Assembly (NCBI GenBank): GCA_031419715.1
Contig: JANOLJ010000133.1
Span: forward strand, 1 to 19,143
Source: JAEMQF01 sp031419715
GTDB lineage: Bacteria; Pseudomonadota; Gammaproteobacteria; Burkholderiales; Burkholderiaceae_C
DNA: 19,143 nucleotides
Reading direction: 5' to 3'
The position numbers and the translations under genes are program-made. The number at the start of each line of letters is the position of its first letter. The first letter of the stretch is position 1. Below are positions 6,874 to 14,070 of the stretch, piece by piece. The notes under the pieces are model-generated. The model saw only the letters and a list, made by a program, of their open reading frames with translations, was not told the DNA's origin and did no database searches.

Positions 6874-7392
6874 ATGAGCAACGCTCAGCACGATGTCGAC
6901 CATTCGCACGAGAGCCCGATCAAGACACCGCAACAGTTGATCGTCACGATCATTCTGTCCTTCGTCATTCCGATCGCCGTGATCCTGTTGTTGGTGAGCT
7001 TCGTCACCCGGGGCCTGACCCCACCTCCCGGCACCGACGGCCTGGGGCCGCAGGCCGTGGCGGCGCGCATCGCGCCGGTGGGCAAGGTCGAGATCAAGGA
7101 CGCGGCGAATGCCGCCGAGGCGAGAACCGGCGAGCAGGTCTATGCGGCGCTGTGCACTGCCTGCCACACCCCTGGCTTGGCGAACGCGCCCAAGCTGGGC
7201 GATGCGGCAGCCTGGGGGCCGCGCTTGACCACGGGTTATCCGGCGCTGCTGAACTCTGCGCTGAAGGGCAAAGGTGCAATGACCGCGCAAAGCGGCGGCG
7301 ACTTCAGCGACTATGAGATCGCCCGCGCGGTTGTCCACATGGCCAACAAGTCGGGCGGGAAGTTCGACGAGCCGAAGGCGCCGGCGAAGTAA
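6874..7392 (+). CDS. Membrane-anchored class I cytochrome c (cytochrome c5-like)
   Basis: This 172-residue protein carries one haem c. An N-terminal cytoplasmic stretch rich in His and Asp is followed by one membrane helix (about 22-44), uncleaved as far as can be seen, then a flexible Gly/Pro/Ala linker and the cytochrome domain. The haem site is CTACH (94-98), and Met136 in GAMTAQSGG is the likely sixth ligand, as in cytochrome c5, where the same place reads AMPxxGG. It should sit in the inner membrane with the haem in the periplasm, passing electrons between respiratory complexes. An AAGGA site precedes the ATG. It is divergent from tRNA-Arg and convergent with the uncharacterised gene at 7438-7983. 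The 45 bases after its stop hold only a weak 5-bp stem. Confidence 0.9.
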   Translation: MSNAQHDVDHSHESPIKTPQQLIVTIILSFVIPIAVILLLVSFVTRGLTPPPGTDGLGPQAVAARIAPVGKVEIKDAANAAEARTGEQVYAALCTACHTPGLANAPKLGDAAAWGPRLTTGYPALLNSALKGKGAMTAQSGGDFSDYEIARAVVHMANKSGGKFDEPKAPAK

Positions 7393-7437
7393 AGGGTCTG
7401 AGGATCGGGGCGCGGACCAAGAGCCTGTCGCGCTCTC

Positions 7438-7983
7438 CTAACCCGGCGTTTGCGAGTCCCGCGCCGAGGGGCTCAGCACATGGCCGAACCGCGCGGCCAG
7501 TGATTCGAAAGCACAGTCGATGACCCGCCATTGGCCGCGCTCGATGGCGCGCCCGGCGCGCTCCATGTCGACGCTGTGCACGAGGCCCAGGCCGAGATCG
7601 GTGCCGAGGAACAGCCGCCCGGCTTCGTCGAGCCAGGCCGACTCGACCCGCGCCGCGCGGCCGGTGTGGGACTCGACGGCAACTGTGTCGTCAAGATCCG
7701 TCAAGCGCCAGACCCAGGGCGCACATTCGAGTTCGACATAAACGCGTTGCGGCCCGTTCTGGAAATACCAGCAGCCCGCGGCGTCGCACGCATAGTTGCG
7801 CCCAATGAATTCGCGCAAGCCACTATGCTCGATGCGGCTGCCCCGGGCTTGCGCGAACGCGCCCGCCGCCTGGGTGCGTTCATCGCGCAAATACCAGTGG
7901 CCACGCGCGTCCAGGCCGAGCCAGCCGCGGCAGTGCGGCACGTTCGGCCACTTGCGCAGCGCGGCGGCGACGATCGCATCCAT
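7438..7983 (-). CDS. Conserved uncharacterised protein (DUF2946/DUF2944-type, name uncertain)
   Basis: A 181-residue soluble-looking protein with no signal peptide or membrane segment. The N-terminus MDAIVAAALRKWPNVPHC is followed by repeated aromatic-rich stretches: CRGWLGLDARGHWYLRDE (about 18-35) and GCWYFQNGPQRVYVELE (about 70-86). I recall similar proteins in many betaproteobacteria under a DUF name, but the DUF number is unverified and no function is known to me. The start at 7983 is chosen because family similarity begins there; the frame is open further upstream. It is the last gene of the minus-strand run, 20 bases after the YheT-type hydrolase stop, so probably co-transcribed with it. 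Confidence 0.75.
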   Translation of the reverse strand: MDAIVAAALRKWPNVPHCRGWLGLDARGHWYLRDERTQAAGAFAQARGSRIEHSGLREFIGRNYACDAAGCWYFQNGPQRVYVELECAPWVWRLTDLDDTVAVESHTGRAARVESAWLDEAGRLFLGTDLGLGLVHSVDMERAGRAIERGQWRVIDCAFESLAARFGHVLSPSARDSQTPG

Positions 7984-8003
7984 GCCCTGATGATGGCCGG
8001 AAT

Positions 8004-8960
8004 TCAGGCGTCGAGCCAGTTCATGACGTGCTCCGGCAATGTCCTCACATGGCCCGGCCAGCGGCCGGCGGGAAAGCCGACGTGGCCGCCTTGATCCGGC
8101 TGCCACAGCGTCACATGCGAGCCCACCGCGTCGCGTTGCGGCAAGCTCGGCGCCGGAATGAACGGGTCGTTGCCTGCATTCAGCACCAACGCCGGTATGC
8201 GGATTCGCGCCAGGTGCGGTTTCGCCGAGGCGCGCGCCCAGTAGTCGTCGGTGTCGCGAAAGCCGTGCAGCGGTGCGGTGACGAGGTTGTCGAATTCATA
8301 GAGATTGCGCGCCGCCAGCATCGCATCGCGATCGAACAGCCCCGGATGCTGCTGCCACTTGCGCAGCGCCTTGGGCTTGAGGCTGCGCAAGAACATGCGC
8401 GTGTAGATGTGCCGGTTCAAGCCCCGCCCGATCGCATGGCCGCTCGCGGTCAGATCGATGGGCGCACAAACGGCGGCGACGGCGTGCACACTGCTCGACG
8501 CCGTCTCCCCCGCCTCCTGCGCCCAACGCAGCAGCGCATTGCCGCCGAGCGACACGCCGACCGCGAAAATTTTTCCCGTGTGGCCGAGCCGCAGGCGCTG
8601 CAAGATCCAGGCGATCTCTTCGTGGTCGCCCGAGTGGTAGGCGCGCGGCGCGAGGTTCATTTCGCCCGAACAACCGCGGAAGTGCGGTACGACGAAGCGC
8701 CAGCCGCGCGCTTGCGCTGCCTGCGCAAACGCCAGCGCATAGTGGCTGCGCGACGAGCCCTCCAGGCCGTGGAACAGCACGAGCAGGGGCGCGTCGGCGG
8801 CCTCGCCCGCCGCGTCGAGGTCGATAAAATCTCCATCCGGCGTGGCCCAGCGTTCGCGTCGGTAGTCGGGTGGCGCAGGCAACAAGCGCTTCGTGACCAA
8901 CGCCGGCCAGATCGTCTGCGCGTGACCCCCTGGCAGCCAGGCCGGCGCCCGGTAGTGCAT
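8004..8960 (-). CDS. YheT-family alpha/beta hydrolase
   Basis: This 318-residue protein belongs to the YheT/COG0429 group of predicted esterases of unknown substrate. The conserved N-terminal PAWLPGGHAQTIWP (6-19) is diagnostic of the group. HGLEGSS (64-70) is the oxyanion loop, HFRGCSGE (93-100) is a second family motif, and the catalytic triad is Ser137 in GVSLGG, Asp265 in NAGNDPFIP and His293 in GGHVGF. All three residues are present, so it should be active. The ATG shares its A with the stop codon of the upstream NTF2-like gene (TGATG), implying coupled translation. A longer frame extends upstream but lacks family similarity. Confidence 0.9.
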   Translation of the reverse strand: MHYRAPAWLPGGHAQTIWPALVTKRLLPAPPDYRRERWATPDGDFIDLDAAGEAADAPLLVLFHGLEGSSRSHYALAFAQAAQARGWRFVVPHFRGCSGEMNLAPRAYHSGDHEEIAWILQRLRLGHTGKIFAVGVSLGGNALLRWAQEAGETASSSVHAVAAVCAPIDLTASGHAIGRGLNRHIYTRMFLRSLKPKALRKWQQHPGLFDRDAMLAARNLYEFDNLVTAPLHGFRDTDDYWARASAKPHLARIRIPALVLNAGNDPFIPAPSLPQRDAVGSHVTLWQPDQGGHVGFPAGRWPGHVRTLPEHVMNWLDA

Positions 8961-9415
8961 CAATGCAGCACGGCAGCCCGATCCGCGCCGTCCTGCGGCT
9001 CGCTTTGCACGCCAGGGCTGGCGTGGTGGGCCACGATGCGCCAACCGACCGGCGTTTCAACGTAGGCGTTGGTCGCGACCACCCAACCCGTCTCGTCCCC
9101 CTTGGGGCCATGCACTTGCACGCGTTCCAGCACGCTGTGCACGGCAAACGCAGGGCCTTCGAAGCGGCGCACCTTCTCCGGGTGAATGTCGACGGGCCCG
9201 TTGCTGAAGATGGCCTCAAAACTGGCGCGCACCGCTGCCGGCCCGATCACGCGCAGCCCACCGGGATGCACACAGACGATGTCATCGTCATCCGCCCACA
9301 ACGCCATCAAACCCTCCAGATCGGCATTGCGAAGCGCCGCATAGAACTGCTGCTCAAGCTCAACCGCCGACACCAGGGCCAGCGTGGGAATCGGCGGCGG
9401 TTTGGTGCGCGGCAT
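8960..9415 (-). CDS. NTF2/SnoaL-like small protein
   Basis: A 151-residue protein with the cone-shaped NTF2-like fold pattern: an N-terminal helix pair (ELEQQFYAALRNADLEGLMALWADDDDIVCVHPGG), then beta strands ending in GWRIVAHHASPG. These domains bind small ligands or act as isomerases and cyclases; here the substrate is unknown. The DDDDIVCVHPGG and WRIVAHHASP motifs are typical of a proteobacterial SnoaL-like subgroup. The ATG at 9415 starts 10 bases after the purU stop; upstream in-frame starts would lie inside purU. Its stop overlaps the hydrolase start by one base, so it sits in the same operon. Confidence 0.85.
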   Translation of the reverse strand: MPRTKPPPIPTLALVSAVELEQQFYAALRNADLEGLMALWADDDDIVCVHPGGLRVIGPAAVRASFEAIFSNGPVDIHPEKVRRFEGPAFAVHSVLERVQVHGPKGDETGWVVATNAYVETPVGWRIVAHHASPGVQSEPQDGADRAAVLH

Positions 9416-9425
9416 GGTGACGGGC

Positions 9426-10310
9426 CTACTTGAAGACGACTGTCTTGTGGCCGTTGCCGAGCACCCGGTGTTCCACATGCCAGCGCACCGCGCGGGCCAG
9501 GACGGCTGACTCAACGTCGCGCCCCACGGCGGTCAGGTCGTCCGGGCTGAGCGAGTGGTCCACGCGCGCGACGTCCTGTTCGATGATGGGGCCTTCGTCG
9601 AGTTCGGCGGTCACATAGTGCGCGGTCGCGCCGATCAGCTTGACACCGCGATCGTGTGCCTGATAGTAAGGTTTCGCGCCTTTGAAGCTGGGCAAGAAGC
9701 TGTGGTGGATGTTGATGGCGCGGCCTTTCAAGAAGGCACAAAACTCGGGGCTCAGGATTTGCATGTAGCGCGCCAGCACGACCAGGTCAATGCCCAACTC
9801 ATGCACTAGCGCTTCGACCTTGCGCTCCTGCACCCGCTTGGCTGCATCGCCCGAGCCCGCGGCAAGAGGGAAATGGTGGAACGGCACGCCATAGCGGGCC
9901 GCGATCTCGTTGAAGTCAGGGTGGTTCGACACCACCGCGCCAATGTCCACGGCGAGCTGCCCCGATTGCCAGCGGTAGAGCAGATCGTTCAGGCAGTGGC
10001 CGAACTTGCTCACCATCAGCAGCAGGCGCGGCCGGCGCGCCAGCGAGTGGATGTTCGCCTGCATGCCGAACTGCTGACGCACGTTGGTGAACAGACGCTC
10101 CAGCGTTGCCGCGTAGTCCAGGTGCTCAGGCGCGCCGAAATGCACGCGCATGAAGAACAAACCGGTGCTGTCGGCGTGGCCCACGTCGCCGAACTGCTGC
10201 GAGTCGATGATGTTGCAGCCGGCCTGGTAGAGCAAGCCGGACACGGCGTAGACGATGCCCTCCTTGTCGCGGCACGACAGCGTCAGCACGAACTCGCGGG
10301 TAGGGGTCAT
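9426..10310 (-). CDS. purU: Formyltetrahydrofolate deformylase
   Basis: This 294-residue enzyme hydrolyses 10-formyltetrahydrofolate to formate and tetrahydrofolate, balancing one-carbon pools and supplying formate for purine synthesis. An N-terminal ACT domain (about 7-85, with SCRDKEGIVYAVSGLL) precedes a formyltransferase-type catalytic domain. The catalytic residues are Asn200 and His202 in the INIHHSFLPSFKGAKPY segment and Asp238 in ELDEGPII. Length is typical. The start at 10310 fits the family; an open frame continues upstream into waaF. It lies 26 bases downstream of the waaF stop in the same run. Confidence 0.96.
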   Translation of the reverse strand: MTPTREFVLTLSCRDKEGIVYAVSGLLYQAGCNIIDSQQFGDVGHADSTGLFFMRVHFGAPEHLDYAATLERLFTNVRQQFGMQANIHSLARRPRLLLMVSKFGHCLNDLLYRWQSGQLAVDIGAVVSNHPDFNEIAARYGVPFHHFPLAAGSGDAAKRVQERKVEALVHELGIDLVVLARYMQILSPEFCAFLKGRAINIHHSFLPSFKGAKPYYQAHDRGVKLIGATAHYVTAELDEGPIIEQDVARVDHSLSPDDLTAVGRDVESAVLARAVRWHVEHRVLGNGHKTVVFK

Positions 10311-10336
10311 GGTTCGTCGAGGGCTGCGGCGTGAGG

Positions 10337-11380
10337 TCAGGCGTCGATTGTACGAACCGGTGTCGCGGCACCGCCCGTTTGCAGGGCTTCCATGAGCGCC
10401 GCGTCCACGCGTCGCGGCGCGATCTCCACCAGGCAGCGCGTGTGCCCAAAGCGACAGGTGCGCTCGAAGCATGGGGCGCAGTCCAGATGCAGTTCGTCCT
10501 TCAGCCACAGCACCCGGGCGCGCGCATTCTGCGGCGGCGTGTGCAGCGGGCTTGTCGAGCCGAACATCGCCACCTGCGGCACGCCGAACGCCGCGGCGAC
10601 ATGCATCAACCCCGAATCATTGCTGGCCACGCCGCGCGCCGCCGCGATCAGTGCGAGCGCCTCGATCAACGTCGTCTTGCCGGCGAGCGCACGGCAGGCT
10701 GGCGCGGCGTGGGCGGCGATGGCTTCGCAGAGCGCGGCCTCCTTGGGTGAGCCCAGCAGCAGCACCGGCGCGGCGTCGCGCGCGAACAGCGAGCGCGCCA
10801 ACGCCGCATAGTGCTCGGCCGGCCAGCACTTCGCCGGGCCGTACTCGGCGCCTGGGGCGAACACCCAGTATTGGCCAGATGTCACGCTGGCGCGCTGCGT
10901 CGCCTGCGTTCGTGCGTCTACACCCAGACTCAAGCGCGGCGCCGGGGCGGGCCCGTCTTGCGGGCCGGCCAGCGCCCGGTAGAACTCGACCATGGGTGGG
11001 CGGCCTCGCACATTGGGCAGACGCCGATTCAGCAGCAGAAAACGCCCTTCGCCAACGTAGCCATGGCGCTGCGCAATTCGCGCGAGGAACGGAATCAACG
11101 CCGCCTTCATTGAATTCGGCAGCACGTAAGCCGCATCGAACTGGCCGCGAAGGCCCCTGGCGATGCGCTTGCGCTCGGCCCAGTCGAGCCGGCCATGGTT
11201 GAAAGGCCACTCCAGCACCTCGCCCACCTGCGGCATCGCCCGATACACCGGCGCCACCCAGGGCAGCGCGGCCACGGTGAGTTGTTCGCCGCGCGCCGCC
11301 AGGGCGGCGAGCAAGGGCTCGCTCATCACCGCGTCGCCGATCCACTGCGGCGCGACCACCAGGGTGCGCACCGGCGTCAC
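10337..11380 (-). CDS. waaF: Lipopolysaccharide heptosyltransferase II (GT9 family)
   Basis: This 347-residue glycosyltransferase adds the second L-glycero-D-manno-heptose to the lipopolysaccharide inner core on the cytoplasmic face of the inner membrane. It has the GT9 N-terminal motif WIGDAVMSEPLL (13-24), the donor-site segment APGAEYGPAKCWP (174-186) and ASNDSGLMHVAAAFG (251-265), followed by FGSTSP (272-277). A C-terminal Cys cluster (Cys300, 303, 308, 315) is common in this subgroup. The GTG at 11380 has GAGGG only two bases upstream; the in-frame GTG at 11371 would have better spacing, so three residues are uncertain. It is preceded by the zinc-finger gene and ilvE. Confidence 0.94.
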   Translation of the reverse strand: MTPVRTLVVAPQWIGDAVMSEPLLAALAARGEQLTVAALPWVAPVYRAMPQVGEVLEWPFNHGRLDWAERKRIARGLRGQFDAAYVLPNSMKAALIPFLARIAQRHGYVGEGRFLLLNRRLPNVRGRPPMVEFYRALAGPQDGPAPAPRLSLGVDARTQATQRASVTSGQYWVFAPGAEYGPAKCWPAEHYAALARSLFARDAAPVLLLGSPKEAALCEAIAAHAAPACRALAGKTTLIEALALIAAARGVASNDSGLMHVAAAFGVPQVAMFGSTSPLHTPPQNARARVLWLKDELHLDCAPCFERTCRFGHTRCLVEIAPRRVDAALMEALQTGGAATPVRTIDA

Positions 11381-11405
11381 GGCCCTCGGTGCGCGCTACG
11401 CCGCA

Positions 11406-11603
11406 TCAATGCCCGTGCACCTTTTCGCCGGCCTTGAGCCGGTACACCGTGCCGCAGTAGGGGCACTTGCCAACGCCTGCCGTCACCACGTCGATGAAGA
11501 CCTTGGGATGGTTGCTCCACAGCGCCATCTTCGGGTTCGGGCAGAACACGACGCCCGGACCCTGCAGGTCACGCGCCGAGACTTCGATCGCCTGAGCGTT
11601 CAT
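11406..11603 (-). CDS. CHCC zinc-finger domain protein
   Basis: A 65-residue protein of the zf-CHCC family, related to the mitochondrial complex I subunit NDUFS6. Cys21, His32, Cys47 and Cys50 (the last two in CPYCG) form the metal site, and the segment KVFIDV lies between the two halves. Bacterial members are small and of unproven role. The ATG overlaps the ilvE stop as ATGA, giving direct translational coupling and fixing the start. A start five codons upstream is possible but would lie inside ilvE. Confidence 0.92.
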   Translation of the reverse strand: MNAQAIEVSARDLQGPGVVFCPNPKMALWSNHPKVFIDVVTAGVGKCPYCGTVYRLKAGEKVHGH

Positions 11604-12523
11604 ACCAGCGTCAGCCATTCGGCGTACTTCGGATTGCGCCCATTCACGATGTCGAAGAACGCGCTCTGAATCTTCTCGGTGAGCGGGCCACGCGAGCCGG
11701 CGCCCAGCTCGATGCGGTCGAGTTCGCGAATCGGCGTCACTTCGGCCGCGGTGCCGGTGAAGAAGGCCTCGTCGCAGATGTAGACCTCGTCGCGCGTGAT
11801 GCGCTTTTCCACGAGCTTCAGCCCAAGGTCATTGCAGATCGCGAACACGGTGTTGCGTGTGATGCCGTTCAGCGCGCCGGCCGACAGATCGGGCGTGTAG
11901 ACCACGCCGCCCTTGATGACAAACAGGTTCTCGCCTGCGCCTTCACTGACGAAGCCTGACGCGTCGAGCAGCAGCGCTTCGTCGTAACCGTCGTCCAGCG
12001 CCTCCATGTTGGCGAGGATCGAATTCGTGTAGTTGCTCACTGCCTTGGCCTGCGTCATCGTGATGTTGACGTGGTGCCGCGTGTAGCTCGACGTCTTGAC
12101 GCGGATGCCGCGCTTCAGCCCCTCATCGCCGAGATAGGCGCCCCAGGCCCAGGCCGCGACCATCAGGTGGATCTTGTTGCCCTTCGGTGACACGCCGAGC
12201 TTTTCCGAGCCGATCCAGGTCAGCGGGCGCAGATAGCAGGACTCAAGTTTGTTCTCGCGCACCACCGTGCGCTGCGCCTCGCACACCTGCTCAAACGTGA
12301 ACGGGATCTTCATGCGCAAAATCTTCGCGCTGTTGAACAGCCGCTCGGTGTGCTCGCGCAGGCGAAAGATCGCCGTGCCGCGCTTCGTGTTGTAGGCGCG
12401 CACGCCTTCGAACGCGCCGCAGCCGTAGTGCAGGGTGTGGCTGAGCACATGGATCTTGGCGTCGCGCCACTCCACCAGCTCGCCATCCATCCAGATTTTT
12501 CCGTCGCGGTCTTCCATCGACAT
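11600..12523 (-). CDS. ilvE: Branched-chain amino acid aminotransferase
   Basis: This 307-residue class IV PLP enzyme swaps the amino group between glutamate and the keto acids of leucine, isoleucine and valine. The PLP-binding lysine is Lys160 in TQAKAVSNY, with Glu194 in FVSEGAGENLF contacting the pyridine nitrogen, and GTAAEVTPI near the C-terminus binding phosphate. YGCGAFEGVRAY (33-44) is the family's substrate loop. The ATG has a strong AGGAG site six bases upstream. It lies 13 bases after a small membrane protein gene and overlaps the zinc-finger gene. Confidence 0.96.
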   Translation of the reverse strand: MSMEDRDGKIWMDGELVEWRDAKIHVLSHTLHYGCGAFEGVRAYNTKRGTAIFRLREHTERLFNSAKILRMKIPFTFEQVCEAQRTVVRENKLESCYLRPLTWIGSEKLGVSPKGNKIHLMVAAWAWGAYLGDEGLKRGIRVKTSSYTRHHVNITMTQAKAVSNYTNSILANMEALDDGYDEALLLDASGFVSEGAGENLFVIKGGVVYTPDLSAGALNGITRNTVFAICNDLGLKLVEKRITRDEVYICDEAFFTGTAAEVTPIRELDRIELGAGSRGPLTEKIQSAFFDIVNGRNPKYAEWLTLV

Positions 12524-12536
12524 GGTTTGCTCCTGT

Positions 12537-12950
12537 TCAGTCCGGCGATTCTAGGAGCCTGTCCGGTGCGCCTTCGGCTTCAGCGCGGCTCAGCGACCAG
12601 CTTTCGAGTTTGCCCGCGCCAAACACCAGCGTCACGGTGGCGCCGCCCGCGTCACTCCAGGCCCAGGTTTCGGGTTCGACCTCCAACTTGCGCCCCAGGC
12701 TGTGCGTCATCGCCACCACTTGCATCAGCGTCAAGCGGCGCGCCATTTTGGCGTGCAGCATCACGGCGCTTTTCACATGGCCCACCGGCGCGCTGGCGGC
12801 GTTCTTCATCACCCGCAGCGCGCGATTGAACTGCAACACCAGCCAGAACACGATCACGGTGAAGGCAAGCACCAAGCCCCGCCAGCCATAGCTCTGCCAG
12901 CCCACGGCCAAGGCGGTCAACGCCAGCGCCCAACCGACCCAGGGGTTCAT
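12537..12950 (-). CDS. Small membrane protein of unknown function
   Basis: A 137-residue protein with two predicted membrane helices (about 4-20 and 24-41), joined by a short Gln-Ser-Tyr-Gly-Trp turn, then a cytoplasmic-type domain. The conserved-looking stretch NRALRVMKNAASAPVGHVKSA (about 42-62) leads into a helix and a small beta sheet (WAWSDAGGATVTLVFGAGKLESW). I do not recognise a function, though the layout recalls conserved hypothetical proteins of Burkholderiales. The ATG overlaps the upstream phosphoesterase stop (ATGA), which fixes the start and indicates coupling. ilvE follows after 13 bases. Confidence 0.8.
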   Translation of the reverse strand: MNPWVGWALALTALAVGWQSYGWRGLVLAFTVIVFWLVLQFNRALRVMKNAASAPVGHVKSAVMLHAKMARRLTLMQVVAMTHSLGRKLEVEPETWAWSDAGGATVTLVFGAGKLESWSLSRAEAEGAPDRLLESPD

Positions 12951-13726
12951 GCGGCGCCGACCTCGGCCTGGAAGCGCCCGACGCGCCCGCTGCGCAGCGC
13001 GTCGGCCCAGTCGCCGCGGCGGTTCGTTTCGGCGCGGCGCGCGGCGCTCTCAAAGTCGTAGGCCACGCAGCGGAATTCGACCTGCCACTGCGCCGCGCTG
13101 CGTGTGAGCAGTGCGTAGCGCGCGTGTGGCGTGCCGTTCTCGACGACATGCTCGTGCGGATGACTGTCGTCATAGGCCTGCAGGCCCACACTGCCCGGGT
13201 TCACGATGAGCCGGCCGTCCGGCAACGACGCCGCGCGCGGCACATGGGTGTGGCCGCACAGAATCAGGCGTTGCGCCACATCGAGTGCGCGCGTGGTCAC
13301 TTCGGCGCTGCTGGCGGCGCGCATCCCCGGGGCGCCGCCACGCTCGAAGTCGGAGGTGACGGTTTCGAGAAAGTAGACGAGGTCACTCGACGGCGTGCCG
13401 TGGCAGCAGAACACGTCATCGCCGAGCAGGCGGGTCGCCGGCAACGCGGCGAGCCAGGCACGCTGCGCGGCGCTCAGGCGGGCTGCGGCGAAGGCGTCAG
13501 ATGGGCCCTGCGGCGCGACGGCGAGCACCTGGCGCTCATGGTTGCCGCGGATTGTCGGCAGATCGAGCACCATCAGCCGATCCGCCGTTTCGCTCGGCCA
13601 GAGCGGGCCTGAGACGATGTCGCCGAGGTTCACCGTCACATCCACACCGGCGTGCGCGATGTCGGCGAGCACGGCCTCAAGCGCCGGCAGATTGCCGTGG
13701 ATGTCGGAGATCGCGGCCAGTCTCAA
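12947..13726 (-). CDS. Metallophosphoesterase (YfcE/MJ0936-like)
   Basis: This 259-residue calcineurin-like phosphoesterase has every metal-binding motif: SDIHGN (7-12, Asp8 and His10), GD (35-36), GNHE (61-64), His109 in CCHGTP and GHTH (158-161). Such proteins hydrolyse phosphodiesters, sometimes phosphoprotein or nucleotide substrates; the target is unknown. The last 45 residues are an Arg-rich extension beyond the usual core. The only plausible start is TTG at 13726, directly before the first core strand, with an AGGA site eight bases upstream. It is the first gene of the minus-strand run containing ilvE and waaF. Confidence 0.87.
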   Translation of the reverse strand: MRLAAISDIHGNLPALEAVLADIAHAGVDVTVNLGDIVSGPLWPSETADRLMVLDLPTIRGNHERQVLAVAPQGPSDAFAAARLSAAQRAWLAALPATRLLGDDVFCCHGTPSSDLVYFLETVTSDFERGGAPGMRAASSAEVTTRALDVAQRLILCGHTHVPRAASLPDGRLIVNPGSVGLQAYDDSHPHEHVVENGTPHARYALLTRSAAQWQVEFRCVAYDFESAARRAETNRRGDWADALRSGRVGRFQAEVGAA

Positions 13727-14070
13727 CGCTGCTGTCCTGAAGGGTCAGGCGCCCACCGACCCCGTGCGCCCGATGCCGCGAGGGCCATCTTTGTCGCCCC
13801 ACCGCGAGTCGCGCGATCCGCACGCATGAAACTCCGATGCGATAGGCCGGACTGCATGCGGCCCGTTGCTGACCTTCGTTGCGCGCCGCATGCTGATGTC
13901 GAGCAGCGTGGCAGGCAAAGGCGTGGCATGCCACCGGAGGTTGAAACAGGGCGCCGCCGTCGCCCTGCAGTTACTACGACGGCAGGCCAAACCGACATCG
14001 ACAGTCAGCAACGGGCCGAAGGCACCCTGCGCATCGCCGCCGGATTGTCGCAATCTGCGGTGCCCCAGTT
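13727..14070. other. Gene-poor stretch between radA and the metallophosphoesterase gene
   Basis: No recognisable gene lies in these 344 bases. A 109-codon minus-strand frame (13745-14074) starts with an ATG that overlaps the radA stop as ATGA, but its translation resembles no family I know and its third positions look less GC-biased than those of neighbours. A perfect palindrome GTGGCATGCCAC is at 13923-13934. The promoter for the phosphoesterase-ilvE-waaF run should lie near the left end, with the TTG start's AGGA site at about 13735-13738. Confidence 0.5.

Noticed and set aside
7409..7440. Possible terminator between cytochrome c and the uncharacterised gene
   Set aside because: Only a 5-bp stem (AGAGC/GCTCT) and no T run; too weak to call.
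8028..9065. Plus-strand open frame of 345 codons opposite the YheT-type hydrolase
   Set aside because: Antisense shadow; the minus strand carries the full catalytic triad and family motifs.
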